DNA of 64,000 nt from Actinotalea endophytica (lineage in GTDB: Bacteria; Actinomycetota; Actinomycetes; Actinomycetales; Cellulomonadaceae). The notes below the pieces were generated by a model that saw nothing but the letters and a program-made list of their open reading frames with translations, had not been told where the DNA came from and ran no database searches. The stretch covers positions 225,174-289,173 of the forward strand of contig NZ_JAOVZU010000006.1 in the NCBI RefSeq assembly GCF_025717005.1, in the 5' to 3' direction. Shown piece after piece: positions 16,272-26,898 of the stretch (within the stretch, counting starts at the first letter, position 1; every line of letters starts with the position of its first letter). Made by a program: the position numbers and the translations under genes.

Positions 16272-16919
16272 GTGAGGTCGGCCGACTACCCGTATCCCCC
16301 AGACGAGTTCGACGCCGCCGCGAACGCCGGCGGACCGCGCGGCGTGCACCGCACACCGCGCTCCACGTGGAGCCGGTGGTGGCCGTGGCTCGTCGCTCTC
16401 ATCGTCTTCCCTGCGCTCGCGTTCGTCGCGGTGACGCTGCTGTCCGGCGGGACCCTGTTCGGGTTCGGGATCGGCGCGTCGGGCTCCGAGTCGTCGTCGA
16501 CGTCGGCCACGAGCACGGCGACCGAGTCGGCGACCGAGTCGGCGACCGAGACGCCGACCGAGACCGCCACCGAGACGCCGACCGAGACCGCCACCGAGAC
16601 GCCGACCGAGACCGCCACCGAGACGCCGACCCCCGAGCCCGACCTCGCACGCACGGTGCGGATCGACAACGCGACGACGACCTCGGGCCTTGCCGGTGGC
16701 GCGCGTGACGTGCTCGAGGCGGACGGGTTCACCGACGTGTCGACCGGGAACTGGAGCGGCGCCGACGTCGGCACCTCGGCCGTCTTCTACCCGACGGCCG
16801 AGGACGTCGGCACCGCGGCCCGGATCGCCGAGACGCTCGGCATCACCCGGGTCGAGGAGAACGCGGACCTCGCCGGCGACGTGGTGCTCGTGGTCCTCGA
16901 GGCGGACTACACGCCCTGA
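16272..16919 (+). CDS. LytR C-terminal (LytR_C) domain membrane protein
   Basis: 215 aa. A short cytoplasmic part with a Tyr/Pro-rich YPYPPDEFD motif, one membrane helix (about residues 40-60), a Thr/Glu/Pro-rich extracellular linker built of an eight-residue unit (TETPTETA) repeated about three times, and a C-terminal LytR_C domain (ARTVRIDNATTTSGLAGGARDVL...). The family is cell-wall associated and often lies next to DUF3263. Start: GTG at 16272, seven bases after TACCCT, a leaderless arrangement; an in-frame GTG at 16236 is less likely. Confidence 0.85.
   Translation: MRSADYPYPPDEFDAAANAGGPRGVHRTPRSTWSRWWPWLVALIVFPALAFVAVTLLSGGTLFGFGIGASGSESSSTSATSTATESATESATETPTETATETPTETATETPTETATETPTPEPDLARTVRIDNATTTSGLAGGARDVLEADGFTDVSTGNWSGADVGTSAVFYPTAEDVGTAARIAETLGITRVEENADLAGDVVLVVLEADYTP
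16548..16629 (+). repeat. 24-bp tandem repeat in the LytR_C gene
   Basis: A 24-bp unit encoding TETPTETA is repeated about 3.4 times with near identity. It forms the extracellular linker and may vary in copy number between strains. Confidence 0.85.
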
Positions 16920-16947
16920 GGCTGTGTCCTGGTCGCCAGGACGCCCG

Positions 16948-18747
<1,800 letters not shown>

Positions 18748-18768
18748 GTCCTGCTCCACCGACACGCA

Positions 18769-18800
18769 ACGGCGGGCGTCCCTTCGGGGGCGCCCGCCGT
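18769..18800 (+). terminator. groEL terminator hairpin with UUCG loop
   Basis: A 14-bp stem (18769-18782 with 18787-18800, one G-U pair) capped by TTCG, 21 bases after the groEL stop codon. A T-poor but T-containing stretch follows. Confidence 0.8.
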
Positions 18801-18848
18801 TCGTCGTGCCGGGGCTGCGTCGCGCGGCGGACCGTCCGGTCCGCTCGC

Positions 18849-19127
18849 TCAGTGTCGGTCGCGGTGCCGGTCGCGCGCGGGCACCCGGAGCCCTGAGGCG
18901 CGCAGCCGGCGCACGAGCTCGCGGGTGTCGACGAGCTGAGCACCGAGAGCGAGCAGCTCGTCGTAGCGCTCGGCCGGGACGTCGTAGTGGTCCAGGTCGA
19001 AGCCGCGCTCGGGTATCCCGGCTCGTGCCGCGAACTCGTGGAGCTCGCCCAGGGAGGCATCGCTGACCAGGTGGCCCCAGACGCGCCCGTGGCGCGGCCA
19101 CAGTGGCGGGTCCACGAGCACGGTCAT
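18849..19127 (-). CDS. DUF4031 protein
   Basis: 92 aa, matching DUF4031: VLVDPPLWPRHGRVWGHLVSD, ASLGELHEFAARAGIPERGFD and DHYDVPAERYDELLALGA. The family is small, cytoplasmic and of unknown biochemical role; the conserved His and Asp residues (HLxSD, LDHYDVP) suggest metal or ligand binding. The C terminus is a short basic RDRHRDRH tail. It is transcribed against groEL and separated from it by the terminator. Confidence 0.88.
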   Translation of the reverse strand: MTVLVDPPLWPRHGRVWGHLVSDASLGELHEFAARAGIPERGFDLDHYDVPAERYDELLALGAQLVDTRELVRRLRASGLRVPARDRHRDRH

Positions 19128-19227
19128 CCGCCGATGCTGTCACGTGGCCCGTGGCTCCGCGCGGCGCGGCGCCGGCCAGGCGCCACGGCGGGTGTGCGGG
19201 CGGCCCGGGGCGCGCCCCGCGTGTGCC

Positions 19228-19515
19228 CTACCGCAGGAACAGGCGCGTGGCCTGCTGCTCGGCGGCGTCGTAGTGCTGTGCCGCCGCACCCAGCGCTGCG
19301 GTGATCTGGTCCAGGCTCTCCTCGACCCGGCGCTGGGTGGCCGTCCAGTCGGTCAGCACGCCCGCGAACGCGCTCGCCGCGCCGCCCCGCCAGCCCGCCT
19401 GCAGGTCGGTGAGGTGGCGCAGCAGTGCCGCCACCTCGGTCCGGATCGCGCCGACCGACGCGGCCGCCGCGGACGACGCCCGGGCGACCTGATCGCTGTC
19501 GACCTCGTACCTCAT
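19228..19515 (-). CDS. WXG100-family protein (ESX / type VII secretion substrate type)
   Basis: 95 aa, fully helical by composition, with the W-x-G turn in LQAGWRGGAASAF at its centre. It matches WXG100 proteins such as EsxA/EsxB, which form helical hairpins exported by type VII secretion. The ATG at 19515 has GGGAGC upstream. No ESX machinery or second partner gene is nearby, so it may be secreted in trans or be an orphan. Confidence 0.88.
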   Translation of the reverse strand: MRYEVDSDQVARASSAAAASVGAIRTEVAALLRHLTDLQAGWRGGAASAFAGVLTDWTATQRRVEESLDQITAALGAAAQHYDAAEQQATRLFLR

Positions 19516-19711
19516 GGTTGCTCCCTTCGTCAGGGCAACCAGGGTGAGACGGAGGCGGACGGCAGCCCGCGCGGGTCCGCGGAGGTCGTGGACGCGCACG
19601 CCACTCCCGAGACGGGGGACGGCCAGACGCCCTCGGGGCTGGGAGGCGCCCCGCGAACGGCGGCCCGCGCGTGGGTGAGGGTCGTCTCAGGCCCGGGCCG
19701 GTGCACCGGGC

Positions 19712-19775
19712 GGGTCGTCTCAGGCCCGGAGCGGTTCCGCCTGCCGGGTCGTCTCAGGCCCGGAGCGGTTCCGCC
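19712..19775 (-). repeat. Two identical 30-bp direct repeats at the end of the HD-protein gene
   Basis: The same 30-bp sequence occurs at 19712-19741 and 19746-19775. A degenerate copy at 19678-19710 and the gene's own 3' end (19780-19800) resemble it. It looks like local duplication of the gene end. The function, if any, is unknown. Confidence 0.75.
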
Positions 19776-19787
19776 GGCCGGGTCGGC

Positions 19788-20522
19788 TCAGGCGTGGGCG
19801 TCGTGCGTCTCGTCCGCCGAGGCGTGCTCCGCCTCGATCCCGGCGAGCTCCTTCTCGAGCCGGTGCAGCTCGGCCCGCAGGTTCTGCCGGGCCGGCTCCT
19901 CCCACGCGGCGCCGAGCGGCGTCTGGAAGAGCGTGTCGCGCTGGTCGAGCTTGCGCAGGATCGCGATCCGCGCGCGCACGAACTCCTCGACCGGGAGGTG
20001 TGCGTACTCGGCCCGTACCTCGGCGAGGTACGTCTTGTAGCGCTGCGGGTCGCCGGCGAGCATCGCCAGATCGGCGTCGCACAGCACACCGCAGTCGACG
20101 TCCTCCGGCTTGGGGGCGTGGCGGCGCAGTGCGGTCACCAGCTCGGCGACCCGGTCGGCGCGCTCGGCGGGCATCCCCAGCTCGATGAGCTCGGCACGGG
20201 CCAGCGCGGCCGAGGCCTGCTCGTCCTCACCGCCCCTGCGGTCGTAGGAGGCGCCCTCGTCGGCGTCGAAGATCGCACCGTGGTACCAGGCGCCGAGGCG
20301 CACGAGGTCGGGCTCGTGCGTCTCGCGCTCGAGCTCGTCGACCCGCGCCAGGACGTCGGTCAGGTGCCGGATGTTGTGGAAATGCCGTCCGGCCTGCATC
20401 CAGCGCCCGATGAGGCGGTCGCCGGTCTCGACGACCTCGGCCTCGTCAGCCGTCGTGCCGGCGTGCTGGCACGTTCGTACCCACTCCCTGATCAGCCACT
20501 CGGGCGCGTCGGGAACAGTCAT
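19788..20522 (-). CDS. HD-superfamily metal-dependent phosphohydrolase-like protein
   Basis: 244 aa, resembling the predicted metal-dependent HD phosphohydrolases (COG4339). HFHNIRHLTDVLARVDEL and LGAWYHGAIFDADEGASYD give the metal-binding histidines and Asp. Charged helices follow, with a C-terminal coiled-coil-like segment (AELHRLEKELAGIEAEHA). It probably acts on a nucleotide or phosphate ester in the cytoplasm, but the substrate is unknown. The ATG at 20522 was chosen over upstream codons because conserved sequence begins at MTVPDAPEWL. Confidence 0.85.
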   Translation of the reverse strand: MTVPDAPEWLIREWVRTCQHAGTTADEAEVVETGDRLIGRWMQAGRHFHNIRHLTDVLARVDELERETHEPDLVRLGAWYHGAIFDADEGASYDRRGGEDEQASAALARAELIELGMPAERADRVAELVTALRRHAPKPEDVDCGVLCDADLAMLAGDPQRYKTYLAEVRAEYAHLPVEEFVRARIAILRKLDQRDTLFQTPLGAAWEEPARQNLRAELHRLEKELAGIEAEHASADETHDAHA

Positions 20523-20600
20523 GACACTTCCGTCCGTCGATGACAACGGTTGGACATCGTAGCCCGCTGCTGCGGGACCTCTGACCACCTCCTCGACGGG

Positions 20601-22223
20601 TCACCCCATCCGGTGACCCTGCTCGATCCGGGAGTCGTCGTCGTCGATGTCGCCGGACCGGTCCGCGGGCCCGTCGGCCGCATCGCCGGGCTCGGCCGTG
20701 TCGGCGCTCTCGGCTGCTGTGCGCGGTGCGTCGTCGAGCTCGACCTCGAGCTCCTCGAGGTCGTCCAGGTCGTCCGCGTCGGCGTCCTCCTCGATGGCGG
20801 CGAGGATGACCCGGACCGTGGTGCCGCCCCCGGGCGTGGCCGCGAGCTCGACGCGCCCGCCGTGCGCCTCGACGATCGCGGCGACGATCGCCATGCCGAG
20901 ACCGGCGCCGCCGGACTCGCGGCCGCGTGCGGCGTCGATCCGGTAGAAGCGCTCGAAGACCCGTGCCGCGTGCTCCGGGGGGATGCCGGGACCGTGATCC
21001 CGCACCTCCAGGATCGCCGCGCCGTCGGTCCGGCCGACCGCCAGCTCGGTCGGGGTGCCGCCCGGAGTGTGCTGGACGACGTTGCCGATCAGGTTCGCGA
21101 CCACCTGCCGCAGGCGGGCCTCGTCGCCCCAGGCCAGGGCGCCCGCCGTGGTCCCGCCCTCGGCGAGCGGCTCGAGACGGACCGGGCGTGCGGAGTCCAG
21201 CGCGCGCAGGTCGGCGACCGCGTCCGCGGCGAGCACGGCGAGATCGACGTGGTCACGGTGCATCGGGCGGTTCTCGTCCAGCCGGGCCAGGTGCAGCAGG
21301 TCCTCGACCAGGGCGCCCATCCGGTGCGCCGAGTCCTCGATCCGGCGCATGGCCGCGGCGTGCTCGTCGGGCGGCAGCGCGCCGATCCGGTAGAGCTCGC
21401 CGTACCCGCGGATCGTGGCCAGCGGCGTGCGGAGCTCGTGGCTGGCGTCGGCGACGAACCGCCGCATCCGGTCCTCGGAGGCGGCCCGTGCGTCGAAGGC
21501 CTGCTCGATCTGGGAGAGCATCGTGTTGAGCGCGGCGGAGAGCCGGCCCACCTCGGTGGTCGGCGGCTCGGGCGGGACGCGTCGCGACAGGTCGCCCTCG
21601 GCGATCGCGGCGGCGGTGTCCTCGATCCGGCGCAGCGGGCGCAGCGAGCGACGCACCGCCCACCACCCGGCGAACGCCCCGACGACCACCACGCCCAGCG
21701 CGATCCCGCCGAGGAAGAGCTTCATCTCGCGCAGGGTCGCCTCGGCCGAGTCGAGCGGCAGCGCGACCGCTACCGCGCCGACGATGGCCGATCCGCTCGC
21801 GGGCTTGACGAGAACCCGCCAGTGGCCGTCGCCCGTGGTGTCGTCCACCGTGAAGGCCTTGCCGTCCAGCGCGATCACCTGGTCGGTCGTCAGCGCGGGG
21901 ATCACCGGCGCGCCGCCGTCGTCGTTGATCGACCAGGTGTCGAGCGTGCCGCCCTCGGCGTCGAGGAACGTCACGTGGTAGTCGCTGAAGCCGCGTTCGA
22001 CGGCCTCCTCGTTCCCTCGGATGCCGCTGTGCAGCGCCTGGTCGACCACCGGCTGGGCCGCGGTCGACAGCTGGGAGTCGATCTGGCTGATCAGCGTGCG
22101 TTCCAGGAGCGTCAGGGCCACGCCGCCGCTGAGCAGCAGGCCGACCACGAGCAGCCCGGTGAACACCGCCGTCAGCTGGGTGCGCAGCGGCAGTCGCGAC
22201 CAGGCGGAGCGGTCCTCGCTCAT
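20601..22223 (-). CDS. Two-component sensor histidine kinase
   Basis: 540 aa. Two membrane helices (about residues 18-38 and 180-200) flank an extracellular sensor domain of about 140 residues. A HAMP linker follows, then a HisKA domain with FVADASHELRTPLATIRGYGEL (phospho-His), and an HATPase_c domain with NLIGNVVQHTPGG (N box), VRDHGPGIPPEHAARVFERF and GGAGLGMAIVAAIVEAHGG. The C-terminal 60 residues are acidic and unusual. Its start overlaps the stop of the response regulator gene (ATGA), so the pair is coupled. The signal is unknown; the order and domains resemble the TrcS/PrrB class. Confidence 0.93.
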   Translation of the reverse strand: MSEDRSAWSRLPLRTQLTAVFTGLLVVGLLLSGGVALTLLERTLISQIDSQLSTAAQPVVDQALHSGIRGNEEAVERGFSDYHVTFLDAEGGTLDTWSINDDGGAPVIPALTTDQVIALDGKAFTVDDTTGDGHWRVLVKPASGSAIVGAVAVALPLDSAEATLREMKLFLGGIALGVVVVGAFAGWWAVRRSLRPLRRIEDTAAAIAEGDLSRRVPPEPPTTEVGRLSAALNTMLSQIEQAFDARAASEDRMRRFVADASHELRTPLATIRGYGELYRIGALPPDEHAAAMRRIEDSAHRMGALVEDLLHLARLDENRPMHRDHVDLAVLAADAVADLRALDSARPVRLEPLAEGGTTAGALAWGDEARLRQVVANLIGNVVQHTPGGTPTELAVGRTDGAAILEVRDHGPGIPPEHAARVFERFYRIDAARGRESGGAGLGMAIVAAIVEAHGGRVELAATPGGGTTVRVILAAIEEDADADDLDDLEELEVELDDAPRTAAESADTAEPGDAADGPADRSGDIDDDDSRIEQGHRMG

Positions 22224-22942
22224 CGCGGCGCGCTGCGCAGCACGTACCCGACGCCGCGCTTGGTGTGGATCAGTGGCTCGACCTCGCCGAGTTCGGGGTC
22301 GCGGTCGACCTTGCGTCGCAGGTACGAGATGTAGGACTCCACGATCGACCCGTCGCCGCCCCAGTCGTACTGCCACACGTGGTCGAGGATCTGGCTCTTG
22401 GACAGCACCCGGCCGGCGTTCAGCAGGAGGTAGCGCAGGAGCGCGAACTCGGTGGGGGACAGCTCGATCGGGTGTCCGGCGCGGGTCACCTCGTGGGAGT
22501 CCTCGTCGAGCTCGAGGTCGGAGTAGCGCAGCACCGAGGCGTCGTCGGCCGGCCCGCGGCCCGTGCGGCGCAGCACGGCGCGGATCCGGGCCACGACCTC
22601 CTCGAGGCTGAACGGCTTGGTCACGTAGTCGTCGCCGCCGACGGTCAGGCCGGTCACCTTGTCGCTGGTGTCGTCGCGTGCGGTGAGGAAGAGCACCGGG
22701 ACGTGCTGGCCGCGCTCGCGCATCCGTCGGGTGACCGCGAAGCCGTCGAGGTCCGGGAGCATCACGTCGAGCACCACGAGGTCGGGGTTGACGTCCGCGA
22801 TGGTGGACAGTGCGCTCGCACCGTCCCCCGCAGGGTGCACCTCGAAACCTGCGAAGCGCAGTGACGTGGTGAGCAGCTCACGGATGGTCGGTTCGTCGTC
22901 GACGACGACGAGCCTGGCCTCGGGCGCGGCGGAGTCAGCCAT
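22220..22942 (-). CDS. OmpR/PhoB-family response regulator
   Basis: 240 aa. Receiver domain (residues 10-125) with VVVDDEPTIREL, the phospho-acceptor Asp in LVVLDVMLPDLDG, and VTKPFSLEEV for the switch Lys. A winged-helix DNA-binding domain follows (LSPTEFALLRYLLLNAGRVL, IVESYISYLRRKVD, IHTKRGVGYVLR). It is the cognate partner of the downstream sensor kinase and should bind target promoters as a dimer. The start is ATG at 22942. Confidence 0.95.
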   Translation of the reverse strand: MADSAAPEARLVVVDDEPTIRELLTTSLRFAGFEVHPAGDGASALSTIADVNPDLVVLDVMLPDLDGFAVTRRMRERGQHVPVLFLTARDDTSDKVTGLTVGGDDYVTKPFSLEEVVARIRAVLRRTGRGPADDASVLRYSDLELDEDSHEVTRAGHPIELSPTEFALLRYLLLNAGRVLSKSQILDHVWQYDWGGDGSIVESYISYLRRKVDRDPELGEVEPLIHTKRGVGYVLRSAPR

Positions 22943-23100
22943 GGGTTCAGTCTGCGCGCGGAACCTGGGAAGCGCCTGGGAGCCCGCTGGGTGTGTCCGC
23001 CCGGTGCTGCACGCACTGCGACGAACGCGGCCGGGTGCGCACCGGGCGGCCGTCGAGGGCCGCCCGCGCACACCCGGCCGCGTTCGGCCGAGCCCGAGCG

Positions 23101-23835
23101 TCAGGCGTCGAGCTGCGGGGTGCCGCCGGCCTTCATCGCAGCCAGCCGCGCCTCGATCTCGAGGGTCTCGCCGGCGTCCTCGAGCTCGGCGAACTGCGCG
23201 TCCAGCGAGGACGCGGCGATCTCGGCCTGACCGGCCACCCGGGCCTCGTCGCGGCGCACCTTCTCCTCGAAGCGGGACAGCTCGGAGGTCGGGTCGAGGA
23301 CGTTGATCGAGCCGATCGCGTCCTGCACCTGAGCCTGCGCCTGGGCGGACTTGGCGCGCGCCACGAGCTCGTCGCGCTTGGACTTGAGCTGGTCCAGCTT
23401 GAGCTTCATCTGGGTGAGGCCGTCCTTGAGCTTGGCCACCACCTCGGTCTGCGAGGCGATCATCGGCTCGGCGGAGGACGCCTCCTGCTCGAACTGGATC
23501 TGCTTGCCGAGCGCGACCTTCGCCAGGCCGTCGAACCGGTCGGCGTCCGCGGCGTTGCCCTGGCCGCGCAGCTGGTCGGCCTTGGACGACGCGGCGAGGG
23601 CCTTCGCGCCCCACTCCTTGGCGGCGGCGACGTCCTCGGCGTGGTCGGCCTCGGCCAGCCGCAGGTTGCCGATGGTCACGGCGACCGCGTCCTCGGCCTC
23701 GGCGATCGAGTTCGTGTAGTCCCGGATCATCTGGTCGAGCATCTTCTCCGGGTCCTCGGCGCGGTCCAGCAGGGCGTTGACGTTCGCCTTGGTGAGCTGG
23801 GCGATGCGCCCGAGGATCGTCTGCTTCTCGGCCAT
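23101..23835 (-). CDS. pspA: PspA/IM30 family phage-shock protein
   Basis: 244 aa, almost entirely helical coiled coil as in PspA/Vipp1 (ESCRT-III-like): LGRIAQLTKANVNALLDRAEDPEKMLDQMIRDY at the N terminus is diagnostic, followed by long heptads (VVAKLKDGLTQMKLKLDQLKSK). The family polymerises on the inner face of the membrane to repair or protect it. It lies 75 bases downstream of a TPM-domain protein on the same strand, a conserved actinobacterial pair that probably acts on membrane stress. Confidence 0.93.
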   Translation of the reverse strand: MAEKQTILGRIAQLTKANVNALLDRAEDPEKMLDQMIRDYTNSIAEAEDAVAVTIGNLRLAEADHAEDVAAAKEWGAKALAASSKADQLRGQGNAADADRFDGLAKVALGKQIQFEQEASSAEPMIASQTEVVAKLKDGLTQMKLKLDQLKSKRDELVARAKSAQAQAQVQDAIGSINVLDPTSELSRFEEKVRRDEARVAGQAEIAASSLDAQFAELEDAGETLEIEARLAAMKAGGTPQLDA

Positions 23836-23910
23836 CGTGATGCCTTCCTTCGGTGTCGGTGCGGGTGGTCGTCGGGGTGCCGGTGAGTCAGGTCGCGGGG
23901 GTCGAGGAGG

Positions 23911-25935
23911 TCAGAAGCGGCCCCCTCCGCCGCGGCGTCCGCGCGTGCCGCCGCCCCCGAAGGACCCGGCGGACCGGCCGCCGCGGTGCGGTGCGGAGAA
24001 GCCGCCACCGCGCGAGCCGCGCGGCGTGCGCATCGGGCTGCCGAAACCGCCCGTCCCGCCGCGCATGGCCTGGCCGAGCAGGATGCCGCCCAGGACCATC
24101 GACGTGGTGCTGCCGCCTCCGCCGGGACCCCGTTGCTGGCTCGCCTGCCACTGCCGGACGTCGGCCTCGGCGAGCTGCTGCGCGGAGCCGGCGAGCTGTC
24201 CGGCGCGCTGCGCCATCGGCAGGGCCACCATCGGGTCGGTCGCACTGGCCTTCTCGGCCTCCTGCGCGAGCCGGGCCGCCTCGGCGAGCCTCGTCCGGGC
24301 CTCGGCTCCGACGGCGCCACGTCGGGTCTCGATGAAGTCGGCGACCGAGCGGATCTGCGTGCCGACCTGGCCGAGGGTGTTCGCGAGCTGTGCGCGGGCC
24401 CGCTCGGCCCGGTCCGCGGCCTCGCGTGCCGGGCCGAGCGCGGCGTCGAGGGCGGCCTCCGCCTCGGTGAGCCGGCGCAGGGCCGCGAGCAGGTCGCCGC
24501 CCTGCCGGGCCGCCGTGGCCTCGGAGATCACCTGGCGCGCCACGCCCGCGGCGGCGGTCACCGCGGGGTCGGACGGCGCGAGTCGTTCGGCGTCCGCGAC
24601 GTCCGCACCGATCGAGGCGAGCGCGGCGTCGACCTTGGTGCCGGCCTCGGCGAGGTCGGCACGCGCGTGGTCGACGGCGTCGAGGAGACGGACCGCCTGC
24701 TCGACCGAGTCCTCGGCTGCCCGCGCCAGCCCGACCGCGGCGGCCCGGTCGGTCTCGACCACGGCGAGCCCCCTGTCCACGGACTCGCGAGCCCCGGCGA
24801 GCAGCGCCTCGGCCTGGTCGGCGTTGTCGGCGACGGAGCTGAGCGCTGCCGGGGTGAAGGTCGTGGCCAGCGAGGACAGCGTCGCGCGGGCGCCGCCCAG
24901 CCGGGAGGAGACCTCGTCGGCGCGCTGCCGGGTCTCGGCGAGCACCTGCGGCGCCCGGGACTGCAGGTCGCGGAGACGGTCGAACTCGTCCGCCTGAGCG
25001 TCGAGCTGCTCGTCGGCAGAGCGGCACAGCTCGAGGATCTGGGTCATCATCGCGCGGGCCTGGGGCTCGGTCTCGGGCTCGGAGTCGTCGAGCTTCTGCC
25101 GGAGGGCGAACGCCTGCGCGAGCGACGACGTGGCCTGCGCGAGCACCTCGGTGAACCGGCGGGTCGCCTCGACGCCGAACTGCGCCTGCGCGAACCCGAG
25201 CTCCTGCTCGGACGTCTTGACCGCGTCGTCGAGCTCGACGAGTGCGGCGCTCGCCCGCCTGCCGAGCTCGGCGGTGGGCAGCTTCGTCGTGTCGTCGGCG
25301 GCGGTCCCGCGACTCCGCGAGCGGCGGGAGGCGACGAACCAGAAGATGCCGATCACGACGAGCCCGATGATCCCGGCGACCAGCAGGCCGCTCACGCCGC
25401 CGGACGAGCCCGAGGCGGTGCCGCCGGACGCTGCATCCTCGATCGCGCTCGCGGTGGCGATCGCAGCGCCGGCCCAGTCGTCCTGTGCGAGGTGCTGCTC
25501 GGCGGTGCGCTCGATCTCGCCGAGCTGGTCGTCGGTGAAGGCGATGGCGTCGTCGACCGAGAGGTGGTACTGGCGGTCGTCCACCGCCACGGCGAGCAGC
25601 AGGTCGTCCCGTCCGAGGCCCGAGGCCGTCGCGGTCTCGTTCGCCCAGTCCGCCGCGCTCATGCCGTCGAACGACGGGACGTAGGCGACGAACAGCTGGT
25701 AGCCGGTGTCGGCCTGAAGCTGGTCGAGGGCGTCCTGCACCTCCGTGGCCTCGGAGTCGCTGAGCACGCCGGCCGTGTCGGTCAGGTCGGCGGGGAGATT
25801 CCCCGGTTCGTCGGCCCACGCCGGCGCGGCGAGGGTGCCGGCCAGGAGGGTCAGGACGAGGGCGGCGACGGTGCGCCACCTCTCCCGACGTCGGGGGACA
25901 CGGGGGCCGGGCGCTGCACTGCCGATCACGACCAT
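23911..25935 (-). CDS. TPM-domain membrane protein with long coiled-coil tail
   Basis: 674 aa. A basic N terminus and signal helix (AALVLTLLAGTLAAPAWA) lead to an extracellular TPM domain (about residues 45-185: LTDTAGVLSDSEATEVQDALD ... DDLLLAVAVDDRQYHLSVDD). One membrane helix follows (LLVAGIIGLVVIGIFWFV, about 205-222), then about 400 residues of Ala/Glu/Gln-rich cytoplasmic helix, and a Gly/Arg/Phe-rich end. Related proteins occur beside pspA. The TPM part may have phosphatase-like or scaffolding activity. Start chosen at ATG 25935, just before the signal helix. Confidence 0.85.
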   Translation of the reverse strand: MVVIGSAAPGPRVPRRRERWRTVAALVLTLLAGTLAAPAWADEPGNLPADLTDTAGVLSDSEATEVQDALDQLQADTGYQLFVAYVPSFDGMSAADWANETATASGLGRDDLLLAVAVDDRQYHLSVDDAIAFTDDQLGEIERTAEQHLAQDDWAGAAIATASAIEDAASGGTASGSSGGVSGLLVAGIIGLVVIGIFWFVASRRSRSRGTAADDTTKLPTAELGRRASAALVELDDAVKTSEQELGFAQAQFGVEATRRFTEVLAQATSSLAQAFALRQKLDDSEPETEPQARAMMTQILELCRSADEQLDAQADEFDRLRDLQSRAPQVLAETRQRADEVSSRLGGARATLSSLATTFTPAALSSVADNADQAEALLAGARESVDRGLAVVETDRAAAVGLARAAEDSVEQAVRLLDAVDHARADLAEAGTKVDAALASIGADVADAERLAPSDPAVTAAAGVARQVISEATAARQGGDLLAALRRLTEAEAALDAALGPAREAADRAERARAQLANTLGQVGTQIRSVADFIETRRGAVGAEARTRLAEAARLAQEAEKASATDPMVALPMAQRAGQLAGSAQQLAEADVRQWQASQQRGPGGGGSTTSMVLGGILLGQAMRGGTGGFGSPMRTPRGSRGGGFSAPHRGGRSAGSFGGGGTRGRRGGGGRF

Positions 25936-26057
25936 GATCCTCGACCACCCGGCACGGGACTCGCAACGCCCACCCGGGCGGCCACGGTCGCCGCACGGCA
26001 CCCGGACCGGTCGGCCACAGACTCGGGCCGGGGCGTGGCGAGAATCACAGCGTTCTG

Positions 26058-26071
26058 TGTGAAGGTTCACA
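26058..26071. promoter_or_regulatory. Palindrome TGTGAA-GG-TTCACA, candidate regulator site
   Basis: A perfect 6-bp dyad around a GG centre in the 190-bp divergent region between the TPM gene and the amidotransferase-like gene. It resembles CRP/GlxR half sites but with a shorter spacer than the usual six bases. The factor is unknown. Confidence 0.4.
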
Positions 26072-26127
26072 TGCCTGTGACCGGATGGACCCCCGTTTGG
26101 CTCCGAACGCGTCCGTACACTTCCCGG

Positions 26128-26892
26128 GTGAGACTGACAGTGCTGGAAAACGTGGCGGCGGTTCCGCTCGACCGGTTCGCCGGTTGGCTCGCCGAATCTC
26201 CCCAGGCTCCTGAGATCGTGACGGTCCGCCCGTGGGCGGGCGACGCGGTCCCGAGCCTCGACGACTGCGGCGACGGGCTCATCGTGCTCGGCGGTCTGCA
26301 GAACGCCTACGACGACGCCGTGGCTCCGTGGCTGCCCGCCACCCGTGCCCTGCTCGGTGAGGCGACCCGCTCCGGGCTCCCGACGCTCGGTCTGTGCCTC
26401 GGCGCCCAGCTGCTCGCGGTCGCGAACGGCGGCACCGTCCAGGTCAGCGCCCCTCCGGGACGTGAGGCCGGCGTGATCGACATCGTGCCGCGACCGGCCG
26501 CCGCGCACGACGCGCTGCTGGACCGCCTCGCGGCCGACGTCCCGGCCGACCACCCGGCCGGCGGCGGCGTGCTCGCCAAGATGCCCTCGATGCACGCCGA
26601 CGCCGTGGTGAACCTGCCGGTCGGCGCCACCTGGCTGGCGTCGTCCGCGCAGTACCCGTACCAGGCGTTCCGGGTCGGCGAGTGCGCGTGGGGCCTGCAG
26701 TTCCACCCGGAGGCCTCGGCCGAGACTGTGCTGGCCTGGGCGCGCGACTTCGAGGACGTGGACGCCGACGCCGTCGCGGCCGAGATGGCCGAGCACGCCG
26801 AGGCGATCGAGTACGCCGGGCGCGCCCTGGCGTTCGGGTTCGCCGAGGTGGTGGCCGACGAGGCCGCCGCGATCGCCGAGCTCGTCGGCTGA
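26128..26892 (+). CDS. Class-I glutamine amidotransferase-like protein
   Basis: 254 aa, GATase1 fold: GLPTLGLCLGAQLLAVANGG carries the nucleophilic Cys, and WGLQFHPEAS the catalytic His and Glu. It resembles stand-alone GMP-synthase-like (GuaA-type) amidotransferases, which hydrolyse glutamine or related gamma-glutamyl compounds. The acceptor is unknown. The start is GTG at 26128, six bases after TACACT (leaderless). The gene is divergent from the TPM gene and convergent with the XPB helicase gene. Confidence 0.88.
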   Translation: MRLTVLENVAAVPLDRFAGWLAESPQAPEIVTVRPWAGDAVPSLDDCGDGLIVLGGLQNAYDDAVAPWLPATRALLGEATRSGLPTLGLCLGAQLLAVANGGTVQVSAPPGREAGVIDIVPRPAAAHDALLDRLAADVPADHPAGGGVLAKMPSMHADAVVNLPVGATWLASSAQYPYQAFRVGECAWGLQFHPEASAETVLAWARDFEDVDADAVAAEMAEHAEAIEYAGRALAFGFAEVVADEAAAIAELVG

Positions 26893-26898
26893 GCTCAT

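Noticed and set aside
16530..16640. CRISPR-like repeats
   Set aside because: The 24-bp units are contiguous, coding and without spacers.
19228..19515. Type VII secretion locus
   Set aside because: Only a single WXG100 protein is present; no EccC ATPase, membrane components or partner gene is in the window.
25997..26128. In-frame upstream start candidates for the amidotransferase-like gene
   Set aside because: The frame is open for more than 2 kb upstream, but the sequence there is complementary to the TPM gene and not protein-like. The TACACT box supports the GTG at 26128.
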